The notes under the pieces: generated by a model
Database searches by the model: none
Seen by the model: only the letters and a program-made list of their open reading frames with translations
Told to the model about the DNA's origin: nothing
NCBI GenBank assembly: GCA_050084515.1
Contig: CM114273.1
Location: forward strand, 33,046,001 to 33,110,000
Length of the DNA: 64,000 bases
From: Blasia pusilla
Taxonomy: Eukaryota > Marchantiophyta > Marchantiopsida > Blasiales
Reading direction: 5' to 3'
Position numbers and translations under genes: made by a program
In this document: piece by piece, positions 1-13,200 of the stretch
Position numbering within the stretch: the stretch's first letter is position 1
Layout of the letters: each line of letters starts with the position of its first letter

Positions 1-1558
1 GGCTTTCTTGGAGCCTCAAGCGAGCGCTGAAGAGCAGAGTTTCTCTCACGGTCAACATCGGAAAGAGCGAGTCTTCCTGCATAATGTAACCTGAGATGCG
101 CCTGAATTTACCGTCCATGGGCTTCCCGTTCACGAGCACTGATCCATCGAGGCTTCTCCTGTCGATTCTTCCCGCCAGAGCGTCTAGAAGTGTGGTCTTT
201 CCGGCCCCAGACGGGCCAAATATGCCCAGTACCTCTCCATGTCTTGCATTGGCGTTCACACCGTTCAGAATAATCCTCTCTTTTTTCGTCCGTGTTCCAG
301 TCTCTTTCTCTTTCACCTGCAAACTTGCAACAGAGCGATTCCAATCTTCAAAATGTCTGCTCCGTTTCAGACCGGTGCGGGACTTTCATGCAAGATTTCA
401 ACATGTCAAAGGGGTAAAGAGATCACTCTAGAGGTAACGGACAGTGGGGGCGGTCTCGACACATGGAAGTATGACCAAGGCCAGAGAGAGAACGCTTATA
501 TGCATGATTTGCCTAGATTAGAACTCGGGAGTATGATTTGACTCGTTTAGAACTCAGAGAAAGTATGGGGCCTTCGCTAAAAACGGTGTGAAATCTAGTT
601 CCATAAATCGTATTTCCTTCCAAAGGTGCCAGTCGAGAGGCGATTCGTGTGGGAAACAAGAAATCAAATCCCTGAAAGTGCACCCTTCCCTGTACCAACA
701 AGGGTGCTGCTTAGTGAGTGCGATTCTACCCTTGAGAATCGCACTCATTGCTTCTCAACCTCTACCTAGGGCATGGATGATCCACGTTCGAGAGATAACA
801 GGTGTGACTTGACTATGCTTCCGGAATCTGGGAAAAATTTTCAGACTTTCACTGAAAATTGCCATAGCCAGATAGCGGGAAGTCTCCATATCGGTAGCAT
901 TATCGGTAGCATCTCGAGTGTAACATTTAGCTTCGCTAGACCGGGATGAACTTGCTATATCAATTGTTTCATCTGACATGAGCGGGCCACTAATCGGTCG
1001 ATCAGACTCCTGAAAATCTTGTTAATCTTGTCAAGTCAAGTCCCATGGATCTCGCATCCCGGTGGACAAAAAATTCACTTCATTCTCTCTGTGTCTGTCT
1101 GTCTGTCTCTCTGTGGGTCCCGGCACCGTTCAGAAGAGTCCTTTCCCGATTGGAACTCTGCACCTACGTGGATGCGTGAGACTATGGCACAAATCCAATA
1201 TGTAGTCAAGAAAGAGAATCCAGACCTTGTACGTGAGCTTCTGGATGCACAAATCATAACTCCGAGATTTGGAAACAAGACCCTGCGGCATTTGCACTTT
1301 GCCAGAGCCATAGCCAGATAGCGGTCTCATTTCCGTTCCATTTCGTGAAGTAGAAATCGGAGAAGTGCGTCGCGATGGTCTTCTCTCTATCTCGAGGGAA
1401 TTCTCTTTCAAACTCAAACTATATTGAAAAATAGGAGACAGCGGACTGTCTACTTCTACATCCTCTTCCGTCACAGGCAACGCGTCTCCGTATGGCGCAT
1501 CGAAGCTGTACTCTCGATTATAGCTAGGAAGCGAAGAATAGACGACCTCTCCCGCCAT
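1..1558 (-). CDS. ABCG: ABC transporter G family half-transporter, 5' part (partial)
   Basis: Two exons are visible: exon 1 at 1558-1226 (111 codons from ATG) and exon 2 at 316-1, running off the window. The intron 1225-317 has a GT donor after ...LTYK and a TTTGCAG acceptor, and phase 0 is kept. The join restores the N-terminal ABCG pattern, LTYK followed by VKEKETG...RIILNGV. Exon 2 holds Walker A GPSGAGKTT (about residues 145-153), the LDALAGRI stretch and the Q-loop region GYIMQEDSLFPMLTVRETL (about 187-205), in the usual ABCG order with the ATPase domain before the membrane domain. The signature motif, Walker B and the six membrane helices lie outside the window. Known for the family: half-size plasma-membrane exporters that dimerise to move lipids, cutin or suberin monomers, or hormones. 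The substrate cannot be told here. Residues 1-100 are low-complexity Ser/Pro-rich, so the chosen start is plausible but not proven. Confidence 0.85.
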
Positions 1559-2800
1559 TTCTCACAGTGCGCGCGGCCAGAGTCCGACGGTCTCGCCCCC
1601 AAATCTGCAAGGCTGCAGTCTATCTATGTAACCACCTATCGCGAGCTTGACAACACGATCACTTCCGCATTTCGTTTTGTTCCGAATGACGATGGGATTC
1701 AGGAGTTCAATCGCCAAGTTTTGAATCACCCAGCGCATATCATCGGCGTAAACATCACGAGTCTAGTAGAGATTAGTATTCCGCCAGACGAACGTTCGGA
1801 TCCCGCACCGCCGACGCCGTCTTCTCTTGGCTCTGTTCCGATGTGTAGAGTTCTCAATCCCAACATAGTCTCGCCATCCCGCCAGCCACCCCCTGAGAAG
1901 AGAAAATGTCAACCGAAACCTCCGACCGAGCGCTGAAAATCGCGGAGTATGAACATGAAGCGCTCCAGTTTCGTGATGTAGAGCTCTTCATGCCCCTACA
2001 AATCAGACCTTGATCGGATTGTGGTCCGTGGCTTCTTCATGATCCAGATCGATTTAGATCTGATTGACATAGACCTCCTGTGCTGGTTTGAAGCGACCGC
2101 GATAATTTTTTCCAACCGAGGGATTACAACCTGCCTCAACACATGTATGTGCAGTGCAAGGCGTATGGATTTCACACATCAGGTAGGAGCTAGACCGGAG
2201 ACGAGGCCAGGAATCTGCCATAAACGTACAGACTGATGTGGCTCCAGATTCCCAAATGATGCGGTAAAGTTGAAGGATAAGCGCGTGCCGAGCGCCTGCT
2301 TCCCCCAATGGTGGACTCACCGGTCGATACGCGGGCCGCTGGAACATGAGCACTGGAGTCTGGAATCCGTCCCATGATGCAATGAACAGACGAGAAGCTC
2401 CTGGAATACACCTGATCAGCATCATCATCGCCACCATCTGACGGATCGCCGCTTTGAAAATTTGATTATCGGAATCCCCGGTCAAACCGGCGGTCAAGAC
2501 TCGAGACATCTCGTGTAATATTACGCCGATTACAGCAGGCTTCCTCTTGCGCGACCCCGGTATAAGCGCGAACGTGCACATTTCAAGAACGTCAACATTC
2601 CGCTACTACTCCTCCACAGTAAACGCATCCGATGTGGTGGCCACGTATCCGCATATCTAATCGCCTTCCCTGTGACGCGCTTCCGGGAAATCTGCTCAGA
2701 AATGAGGCCACGAGTTCAAGCGTACCAGCAGACATGATCCATATTTGGGGATTCATGACAAAATATCTTCCATGAGCATTGGATTGTCCATTCATCCCTT
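1559..2800. other. CpG-rich, coding-like but broken segment of unknown origin
   Basis: This stretch upstream of the ABCG gene is richer in G, C and CpG than the AT-rich DNA that follows. On the plus strand an open frame of about 170 codons ends at 1936. A second frame opens with ATG at 1906 inside its end and closes at 2013, starting MSTETSDRALK. On the minus strand an open frame spans 2581-2054, and shorter frames continue it up to 2795 in other phases. The peptides have mixed, protein-like composition, but I recognise no domain. It may be a decayed mobile or viral insertion, or chance frames in GC-rich promoter DNA. Confidence 0.3.
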
Positions 2801-3539
2801 TTTTTTTGGGGGCACAAGGATATATTATTGCAACAAGGACAACGGTTCGTTCTCATAATCTCCCACCTGGAGGGAGAAGGAGAAGTCGGAGGTTACACAG
2901 GCTTATCAAGCGTTCCATCAAAGTTTCTATATAAAATTTATATTTGGTTTCTTATCAAATGCTTTTATGGGCCGGTCGTGTCCTCCCTTCATGGGTGTTC
3001 CATCACCAGCTTTCATCTTCCTTATCAAGCGTAAGGACGAGTAAGTGTTGGGAATGTGTGAACGGCAACGAATGAGCCAGGCTGCAGACATAAACGTTCA
3101 TGCACAAACGTAAACGCTGCAAGAAACTACTAAGTGAGGGTGCAACGATCACTCAGTTGTATGAAACAGAACACATAATAAAACGTTGTCACCACGAATT
3201 GATCTGCTCACCGGTTCAGCTGAAATAAACTACATGGTTTTAGGGCAGGTTGCATGTGAGATCTCTATCCAATTTCTCACGAGCTCAAACTAAACTAGAA
3301 TACCTCAGTTCTTGCGTGAATTCACATATGGAGAGAGGATTGGATACAACTCCGAACCTTTCTTACGGGGAACAAACAGCATTAACATTCGAGGAACATT
3401 CTTGTTGATTCTGTACCTTTTTTTCTCACAAGGACATAAGCAAGTTGGGAGAAGAGGAAGCATACTAGCATCAATAAGTTGAGGGTATGGGGGCAAAGAG
3501 GACCAGCAAGATGGAAGCGAGCACCTATCAAGATCAAAG
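2801..3539. other. Intergenic stretch, no gene seen
   Basis: No conserved coding segment is visible. A T9 run at 2800-2808 marks the change from the CpG-rich segment to more AT-rich sequence. Confidence 0.5.
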
Positions 3540-4245
3540 ATGACAAGTCTTACGGACAACATATTGAGTGAGAGCCACAAACTCGATGAGAGCAACTACA
3601 ACATTTGGCGATATATGATGAAGGCGACTCTGATGGCATTTGATCTTTACATTATAGTTGATGGCAGCGAAGAGCAAACTTCCAACATGGATGCTCGAGC
3701 CACGAAAGAATTTGATAAAAGAGATTGAGAGGCTCTTGGAATTCTAATGATGTCAACGAGAGATTCTCAAATCCCTCACTTTGAAACATGCAGAGACCTC
3801 CAAGGAAGCATGGACAACACTTGAAGCGGCTCATGCTAGCACAAGCATGGCATTGCAAAGGTGAATACTTGATGAAGATGAGCTCGACCTCGACCATGTA
3901 TTCTCACCTCAAAACTATGATAGAGTTAAGAGACTACCATGATGAATAGTGCGGCTCATGACTCCTACGAGGACTTCATAAACTCTCTAGCCATAAGAGA
4001 GAAAATGCCTACTTTTCCTAGACTATGCACCCTACTAGTTGACAAAGAGAGGCGATACAACGACCTTGCTATCCAAGAAGGACGAGAGTCAGGACGTGGT
4101 GCTCTATTCAGCCAAAAGAAGGGGAGGCAAGATACATTGTTGGGCAAAAGCAACTACAAATCCTGCCTTCTACTATACCAACAATCTCTCACCGATGAGT
4201 CAATCTAGTTATGTCTTCAAGTACATTGCTTTCATCTAATGGGAG
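3540..4245 (+). pseudogene. Ty1/copia-type gag remnant
   Basis: The frame from 3540 begins MTSLTDNILSESHKLDESNY and continues with IWRYMMKATLMAFDLY, the N-terminal gag pattern of plant copia elements (UBN2-type). It stops at 3728. Gag-like sequence then goes on across frameshifts and stops: AHASTSMALQR near 3830, then SYEDFINSLAIREKMPTF and LLVDKERRYNDLAIQEGR (3966-4086), followed by a broken basic GALFSQKKGR segment to about 4240. In intact elements this leads to a zinc knuckle, which is not recognisable here. No protease, integrase or reverse transcriptase follows and no LTRs were found, so this is a gag-only fragment. Confidence 0.75.
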
Positions 4246-5300
4246 TAAGAACAAGAATCAAAGAGTTAAGTTATATGGTGAGACATTCGGCCAATGGCTT
4301 TATACATTTTACAATGGAATTTTTGGTCACTTACATTTAACTTTTGATAATTTCATGAAGACATATTCTCTTGTTAGATTTTCTTATACACGTCATCCTT
4401 AAAATTTATCAACTTTCCCCTTCACGTTATCTTCTTCTTTCCATTTTCATAACTTATTATTGATAATCCATAAAAATGGCATCGATGTTGATACATAAGG
4501 CGAGAATCCTGGATGGCCATCCATCGATTTATCCAATCATATCATATTGACCATAAACGTTTGTGTGGTATTTATTTCAAACAATAACCACATATCTATC
4601 ACTCCTCCATAAACGTTTAAAAAATATCTACGCATCCCACCAAAATAATATCCAGGAGAAAAAATCATCAAAAGAAATGATTTTCTTTTAATGATTTACA
4701 AATAGGGATTGGAAAAGGGATAAATTGTTTTTTTCCACAATTCATGAAAGAAAATATATGAAAAAATGAGGTAAGTTAGATTTTTTATAAAAAAATATTT
4801 CTTTCTTAATTTTTTCATTTTTTTAGATTAAAGTTTATTCACCACGTGTCTACTAATTCCACATTATATCGTTCATATGTGAATCTTTTTATTCCAAATC
4901 ATTTCACTAGATGAATTTTTTTATTAATATTTTATATTCATGTTACTATTTTGTCTTCTTATTTTGTGCATATAAGATCATCCATATTTATATTAATATG
5001 GGATAATGCTTTTTTGATGTGCAAGCACCTATCTGTTTGGCAATTGGCAACAAGAAAAAATTTCACATGATAGAATTTTCTTTTGAATGTGTGCACAACA
5101 TCGTTAATCTCTTCACAGGCCATTCACTAACTCTTAAACATTTTCTTTCGTGTATGACACATTATTTTCTGCGTGCACCTTACCAGTGTAAATTTAAAAT
5201 AGAATTCCAACCATGTTTGACAACCAAACAATAAAAATATTTCCTCCCTTCGATGGCGAGAAAAATATTTTATATTCAAAACGACGATTAGTCTATCGGA
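4246..5300. other. AT-rich intergenic DNA
   Basis: Long A/T runs and no coding frame with recognisable content. Nothing else seen. Confidence 0.6.
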
Positions 5301-6260
5301 GTGAACAATTTTTAATCCGTACGTACAGTGTTATGCACTGTTTTCCCGAGAACAATCGCATCGTTTCACCCGAGACCTAAACGCCGGAGGACACACCCTC
5401 CACACCGCGCGAAAGCTCTAATTTTCTAAGAATAGCGGACCGGACACGGGATGGCAGACTTGGAGCCGCATTGACACACCTCGCTGTTAGCGGGGCTGCC
5501 TTCATGCCCAATCCCGTGTTCGTGAGTTGGCCGGAGGAGAGACGCCACGCGCTCTAGGACGAGGGAAATCCCACGAAATAAGTTCGTCTAGAGAGGCTAC
5601 TTATAGTCCTACCGGAGGGACCGTGCTGGCTGCATACGTGACCATGGAGCATATCATCATTCTCCTCCGAGGGGAGAACTGACTGAAAGCCTGAAAGGCA
5701 ACACCACGAATCCACGACTACACAACCATGATAGGATCTCTCCGATTACATTTGCAGAGTGGAAACGTCTGCCCAAAGTGCAACCCCTGAAACGTTCGAC
5801 GCAACTTTCAGATTTCGGACTCAGAACCCTCGATAGCGGCGGCGTTAACCTCCAGTTCGGCATGATGGAAGACGTTTGGTAGATATATGTCACTCGTTCC
5901 GCCCGTAAGTTGGAAATTGTAGAAATTCAGTAGTGACGGATCGATACCATAGAAGGTCGCACCACCGGCATACGTTGATTGCTACAGCTGCGGAGGTCGA
6001 CGGGTACACCCATCCCCGCGCGGCACAAACGATAGTCCGCAGCAACGGCGCTGTGTTCATCTACTGCTCCTTGGAATCGTCGGTACCACCCTGTCCCGTC
6101 ACCCCGAAATTCAGTACCTCCGTGAACGGCGCGGAAGCGAGGCGTCCGAAAAAAAGCAATTTGAGGAGGCGCGTTCCAGGAAGATCGTAACGGGAGAAGA
6201 CGGGAGACAGCAAAATCCCAAGGCGTTCGGAACGGAACTTTCGAAACAGAGAAATCACCA
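5301..6260. other. GC-richer island, no gene recognised
   Basis: Composition shifts abruptly to CpG-rich sequence at about 5300 and stays so to about 6260. Short frames exist on both strands (5933-6190 plus; 6261-6061 and 5893-5657 minus), but none has a domain or consistent coding character. It resembles 1559-2800 in composition and could be another decayed insertion. Confidence 0.3.
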
Positions 6261-7278
6261 CGAACTAAGAGTATTGGAGGGTATAAGATTTAACCCTAAG
6301 CCAGTGTCGCAGGGGCGATCCGGGTAGGTTAAATATTTCACGGCAACAGTTGTACAGTTTTGGAGGGGCTTGCTCAGGGACAAATAAACCCATGTCTTCC
6401 GTGGTGCCATAAAGACTCATCAAAACCTCAACCCACTCGGTGAGACGAATTCCAAGCAAAAAGAATGACGTGCTTGGCTGTACTCGAGGTCCACATACGC
6501 AAGCAGGGGATGCAGAGTGCAATACGCAAGGTATACAGATAGGGAATTTGCAAGTCAAACTAGAGCATAATCACGAAGAAATGAAGGAAAGTAGAGCGTT
6601 GATACTTCTCGGAATCAGCAAAGAAATGTAGTAAGGAGTCGGCAGGAAGCTCAATGAGTACATTCAAGATACCCGAAGACTTGCACAGACAAGGAGAAAA
6701 TAAGTGTGGGTAAAACACAATACCTGTATTGCCTATGCACTAGAACACAGCCCGGCCTCAACTGAAGACCAGAAAAAAGCAAAAGCACATAAGAACCCAG
6801 TGACCTCTGCAACAGAGAGGCTGCCTGCCTGCGAGGAAGGGAGATCAAAAGCAATGAAAGGCAAGGTAACTGACCTCGGGGTTTCTGAGGAAACCATGAC
6901 TTTCCCAGTTTTATTCAGAGTGTCTTCAGTATATTAACAAATAGAGACTGGATCTTCGAGAATGAAATCACCATGGTAAGAATTAAGAGTTAACTCCTTA
7001 GATTCAAGGTTCCTTGAGATTAGTGCCAATCACTGAGTCTCCACCAGAAAAAAAAACTGTACCCATAGCTGACAAACACTGGCATCGCTGTTATGTCTGC
7101 TATATTGACAATTGACTATTCCTCAGCACAATGTGCAGTTACCAAACTCCACGTGTAGCTACAGGGAGCAAGGGTTGGTATGAAGCAAGAACCAACCCGT
7201 CTTTTTACAGTTACAAACTACTGTCTACAAAAGGTCTCGAGCACTTTTCATTCCTGGTGCCCGCACAACCCAAACAAC
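6261..7278. other. Downstream flank / probable 3' UTR of the following minus-strand gene
   Basis: No coding content recognised. The part next to 7279 presumably carries the 3' UTR of the recombinase-like gene, which is transcribed toward this side. I could not place the poly(A) site. Confidence 0.4.
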
Positions 7279-10200
7279 TTATTCTGCTTCTTTACTGTCC
7301 GAACTATTTCCCTTATCTTTGCTCCTCAGATCTCCTCTGCTGGAACTACTGTCAGTGTCACTGTCTGAATCCTCGACTACCTCAGCCTCTTTCTTTAACT
7401 CTTTCTTACTAGTCTGCTGATGGCTGAAAGGTAAATAACCATAAGGGAGTCCATAAAATGGTTGAGACCCATATTGAGAAGAGTGTGAAAACGGTTGATA
7501 TGCGTATGGAGGTGCTGCATAGGGCCCTTGGGCGTGAGGGTACGAGTTTACAGGGGGCCATACAGGAATAGGCGGAAATCCACCTGGTGCTCGTTGGACT
7601 GGAGGGTAAGGAGGATACAGCCCAAATGGAGGTGGTGGTGGATGGCATGGTGCAGGAGGGGATGGGGTCCCGGTAATAGCACTAGAAGTGTGAGGAACTG
7701 TAGGCACTGGACATAAACTAGGAGGGAAAATAAGAGCAGGACCTCTGAAAGGAGTAGTGGTTGGAGCTCTGGCTGACAAGGGTTGCAAGTACTGTGACAC
7801 TGTATGAGTCGTTGGAGGCTTGCTAAGTAGAGGTGGGGGACCCTTTTTTGCAACCACCTTGGAACCAGTTACTCCATTCCTCAGTGCAACTGGCGGGGCA
7901 ATCATTACTGCCTGTAGAAAAAAACAGCCCCAAAAACAGAAAAGGAGTTACCCTCCAAATTTCCCTCCTTTATAGGTCTCTCACGTCTCCTCCTATGACT
8001 GAATGAAAACATCCAACATAGTGATAAATTTCCTTCCACAAAGAACAACATACAGACTAGTTCCATACAGGGTGGCAAATGGATAAACCTGCTTCATCCA
8101 CCAATGATAGCAAGAAAAGGAAACGTTTGAATACTAGGAAAAAGGTACTAAAACGTGAGGTAGCACTCTGCTTACTTAAATAACATAGGCTTGGTTACCT
8201 GGGGTAAGAATGGAGGATATGGATGAAATAATTGCTCTCCCACGGCGTCTTCATCTGACCTGGCAAGTAAGAATACACATCATGGTCATTGGCGACAGCA
8301 CTCTAAGCAAGAACTTTCCAATCCTCCACACCAGCTTCTTTACACCCTAAATTCAATTCCACCTGCTCTGACGCAAAATACCTTCAGTCAAAAAAATCGG
8401 AAGCCAGATCAAGGGGCCCAGTTTGGCTTCATGCATCAAATTACGTCCTTCCAGTCGCCCACCCTCATTTATTTATCAACTCTCTTTCGATTTTGCTTAG
8501 TGACTTCTAAAGTCATCAGAATATTACACTGCACAGCTAATATTTCACCAAAAGTTACCACTGACCACAATACTGGTTCTCTGATCCAGTCCTACTGTTA
8601 CAACCATAAGATCTCCAGAGACCATGAAAAATTATTCAAGTACTAAAACCGCACTGTGGAACCAGTCACAACGTCAGCCATGATCTTGCATAATGAGAGG
8701 ACCCAGAATGAAAACACTCTGACAGGCAGTAACAGAAACATCCGCAAACTACATGATAACAAACATCTACCAAGTACTCTTTAACACAAACAATAACATA
8801 CCCACAGCATGACAACAAACATACCAATAATACTTCTGCAGTAGGTCAAGATTACGGTACTTTGTCTCCTTCCGAACTAGATCATCAGGAAAGCCTGCCA
8901 TGAAGAGCAATGTGATCCCTAGTGCTTTGAAAAAAAAGCTACCGGTGCGGATGTGAACCAATAATGCCATTTGACACATTAAGGGCCCAAATGACTTCAG
9001 CTTGTTGCGACCCATGCGCTGTCGGACATATCTGCATAATAATAGGATCATAAATTCTCATTATCACAGCAAAAAAATGAGAGCTGTTCCTGATATTTAT
9101 ATTTCTACAAATAAAGCTTGACACACTTCAATCTATCCACCTACAAATAATCCTAGCCAATGACTCAATCTATCTACTCATAGCTCACTGAAAGAAATAA
9201 GTAAGAAACTTAAAAGAAAGATGTAAACAACCATCCACTTGAAGGAATAAGAGGAAAGTCAACATGACCTCTGTGATGACTAGTTCAATTTCTCTATCCT
9301 TGCTTGTAAAGCTCGTCAACATCAGCAACCATCCATTTTACAAGAGTCCTCATGTTTTAAAGCTACATTGGTTTCTTCAATTACATACACACAAATCTTA
9401 CTTATTTTCAGTTTAATTCTTTCTAAATAACAACACTCAATTGATCCCTTTATTTGATTCACCTGTAGAAGTATTCCAAGCCCTCTAAGAGTATTCCTTA
9501 CTCTTAAAGGGCTTTTGGCATGGGTTATTGTCCTGGAATACCATGACTCCGCTCCATAAGCCTTGTCAGACCGACGTTTGTCACTTTCACAATCGTTTAT
9601 AAGAAAACAACCATCTTCATCTTATCATCACTTACTTCAAAATTGTCCAATTACTAATTGATTGTCTTTTACCATGACATGAGTTGTGTCATAACTCAGC
9701 TCCTCATCCAAATTCATCACTCCCCATGCGTTCCACATGAGGTTTCCACCAGCATTCTTTATTCTAAAATAACCACAAAGGATTCTGACTACAATCCTGC
9801 CAGTGCATTTTAGAACAAAAACACTTGCCAACCAATGGCAACTATGAGGGCTATGGATTCACTAATTGAAATTGAAGAACTTGTTTTCCAAAACTAAACG
9901 GGAATAAACACACGTTTATGAACAGGCAAGCTCCAAAAAGGGCATTGCTGAGATAAAGCATGAGTTCATACTCATTTTGGGGGAGATTTCGCGTCCTGCC
10001 TCCATATTTAATGCACAGAAACAGGCACGACGGACAACTGGGACCAGCAGGTCGCATAGCCTTCTCCTCATCCAAGATTCGCAGTGGACACAAGATTGGA
10101 TTATGCCTGTTTGGATAAAACATCTTCGTCCGCACTCCAGGATGATTATAAAGAACATGTTCCTGCACTCAGGAAGTAGGCGTTAATAGACCATACAGAA

Positions 10201-13200
10201 TAGGTCTGATACTACTAAAAGTTGCTAAATTATTACACATTTAAAAGCTTATCTTGGGTTCTCTTACAATACAAAACAACTATACTGCTGAATTACAAAT
10301 TTTATTAATGTCTTCCATCATCTTCACTACATAAATCCATCAGTGCCTATATTGCAATTGTGTAGTATTGGTTTCCTTCAACACATTGTTTGGTACTCGC
10401 CAATGGCATGGCTATGTGGCCACAGTCAGGAGGTCGCACTTCCATTGGACACTCTGACTCCAACAGAGAAACCTCGACATCAGTGGTTGACTACCTGATT
10501 GGGGAAGTACATCAACTACCACATCTGGTTGCCAATGTGCAGGTCACACCCGTTCTAGAATCTGATCATGAACCACTCTACTTTGACATCATGGTCTCCA
10601 AAACCATCCCAGAGGCTGCAGAAAAATTAACCCTGCCGACCAAATGTCGATACACTTTCCTTCAGGAAAAGAAAGATGAACTCATCACACTCGTCAACAA
10701 GGCTCTTACAGAGTGCTCACCCACAGTGAACACGACTGAGTTCAGCGACATCCTACATCAATGTTGCAGAAAAGTCCTACCTTTCCAACTGTCTGGAGGC
10801 AAACACATTAGATCCACTTCTACATTCTTCTCCCAACCCTGGTTTGACAAGGACTGCAAAGAGGCCCGCAGGGAGCTGAATCACCGGCTGAGGGAGGATC
10901 CACACTCTCCACACACTCGATTGTTGCAGAAAACTTACAAACGATTGGTACGTAGGAAGAAACACAAATACATTGCCATCAAGATCACAGAGTTCACAGA
11001 ACAGATGAAATACCAATCGGCCAAATTCTGGAGAATACTCAGGAATAGACAGAACATCATTCCACTCCAGGATCTACAGATCTGGACCACATTTGGTACG
11101 CAACTTTACCACTCCAACACTGCCACTCCCACTGACCCCTGGCCGAATGGGCTTCAGGATCTACTGGACCTCTTCACCATTGACGATGTCACATCAGGAA
11201 TCAAAAGGCTACATAACAAACCAGAGGATGGCCGGGGGTGCCAGGCTCAAATGTTCAAATTCGCAAGTGAGGCAATTGGCCCAACCCTCACCAGAATGTT
11301 CAATACTGCAGTTCAACAGGGCTTCCCACCAGAATGGCAAATGAATACGATCTACCCACTCTTCAAGGCTGGAGACCCAATGATACCATCCAACTACAGA
11401 ACGATCATGGTGAGCTCCCTCATGGCCAAGTTGTATGGGCTACTGCTGGAAAGGAAAATCAGCGACTGGGCTGAAGAAAAGAAGGTGCGAGCCAGAGGAC
11501 AAGCAGGTTTCCAACACTCACATAGCACCCTGGATCACCTTCTCACACTCCGGGTACTGATTGAAGAAACTTCCAAGTCGAGAATTGGTCACAAGCCCGG
11601 TAAATTGTTCTGCTGTTTTGTAGACTTCAAGAAGGCCTTTGACACAGTCCAAAGGGCGCTCCTTTGGAAACGACTTGAAGAGTTGGGTGTCCCACCACAA
11701 CAACTTACAGCAATCAAGGTCTCATATGCTCAGGTGTTTGCACAGATTGCCACTAAGAGGGGCAGATCTGAAACTTTATCTTCCAACACCGGAGTCAAAC
11801 AAGGATGCCCCCTCTCACCTACATTGTTTGGGCTCTACATTGACGAACTTGAAGAGGTGGTTTCTGGAGTGAATGGAGATCCACCAGAGCTAGCACACTG
11901 CCTCATCCCCCTGCTCCTGTATGCAGATGATATAGTTCTGATGTCTAGAACAGCACATGGGCTCCAACCTTACCTGAATGCACTTTCAAGCTTCTGCAAC
12001 AAATCGGGCATGGAAGTCAACTTGCTGAAAACGAAGATAATCATCTTTGGATCACAGCTCCCTACACAAGCAGCGTGTCACACACTTTCACCTTCAGCCA
12101 GGGAATGAGAAGGGAGATCATTGAGATTGTGGGTGAGTACATATACCTGGGGGTGCAACTCAAACCCAACAACCAATGGAGAGCCAATGGGAGTCGCAAC
12201 AAGATCAATGCAGGCTTGAGGGGTCTACACCTGCTACAATCCAATTGCAGAAGAATGGAACTCTGGCATATTCCACAGAAACTCCATCTCTTCAAAGCTC
12301 TGGTGATCCCAGCGACACTCCATGCATCTGAAGTGTGGGGCCCCAGCTCCAAGGCTTGGCCCCAGGACCTTGAGGCCCCCCAGAAACTCTTCATGCGTCA
12401 GAGTCTGGGCATTAGGAAAACCACTCCCCACGACATTCTATTGGCTGAGTTTGGGGAGGTACCAATGGAGATCCATGCTGTTAAAAATCTAATCACATTT
12501 CTCCAACACCTTGAGGATATCTGCGAGGACGATCCCAATCGTCTATCCGCCAGGGCCTACGTGGTTTCATAAAGTAGTGCCACCCTTGGGGCTAAAAATT
12601 GGTACTATGACTGCACGGAGTGGCTCATGAAATGGGGAATATCCATCGGTGACCTGCCTGCGGCCACCCACCAGGACCTTGCTGAACAATTACACAACAA
12701 TTACATTGCCATCAACTGGGGCCGACACCAGCATCTCTAGGAAAGCAGGGGGAATTCCTCTCACAAAAATGGTGAAAGAAAGAGGCGCTACCACACCCTC
12801 ATGAACAACTGCAGATCCATGCAGCAAGCCTCCTACATCTCTGCCCCCATTCCCACTAAGTTACGTCATACATTAGCGGGATTCAGATGTGGCTCTACTG
12901 ACCTGGAGATTGAGAAAGGAAAATTCTCACAGAAGAAAAGGGAGGACAGATTATGTAGATTTTGCAACTCGGGGCTTGTTGATGATGAACATCACTACCT
13001 CTTCGACTGCACCTTTCTCGGCTTGACTTTCCAGATCTCTTTGTTCACCGAGCTCCCAGGGTCCTCCCGTTCATGACTAGGCAGAATCAGACTCAGATTG
13101 CTAAATTCTTGCATAGTTGTGTGAAGACCAGGGACACTCACCTGGCTCTGAGGACCCCTTAGGCCCTCGCTGGTGCTTGCTCTCTCTCCAAATTTGTTGT

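Noticed and set aside
1424-1936. 170-codon plus-strand frame treated as a gene
   Set aside because: Its first part overlaps, on the opposite strand, the ABCG first exon that is supported by a phase-correct splice and family pattern; the remainder has no domain. Kept only as part of the unexplained segment.
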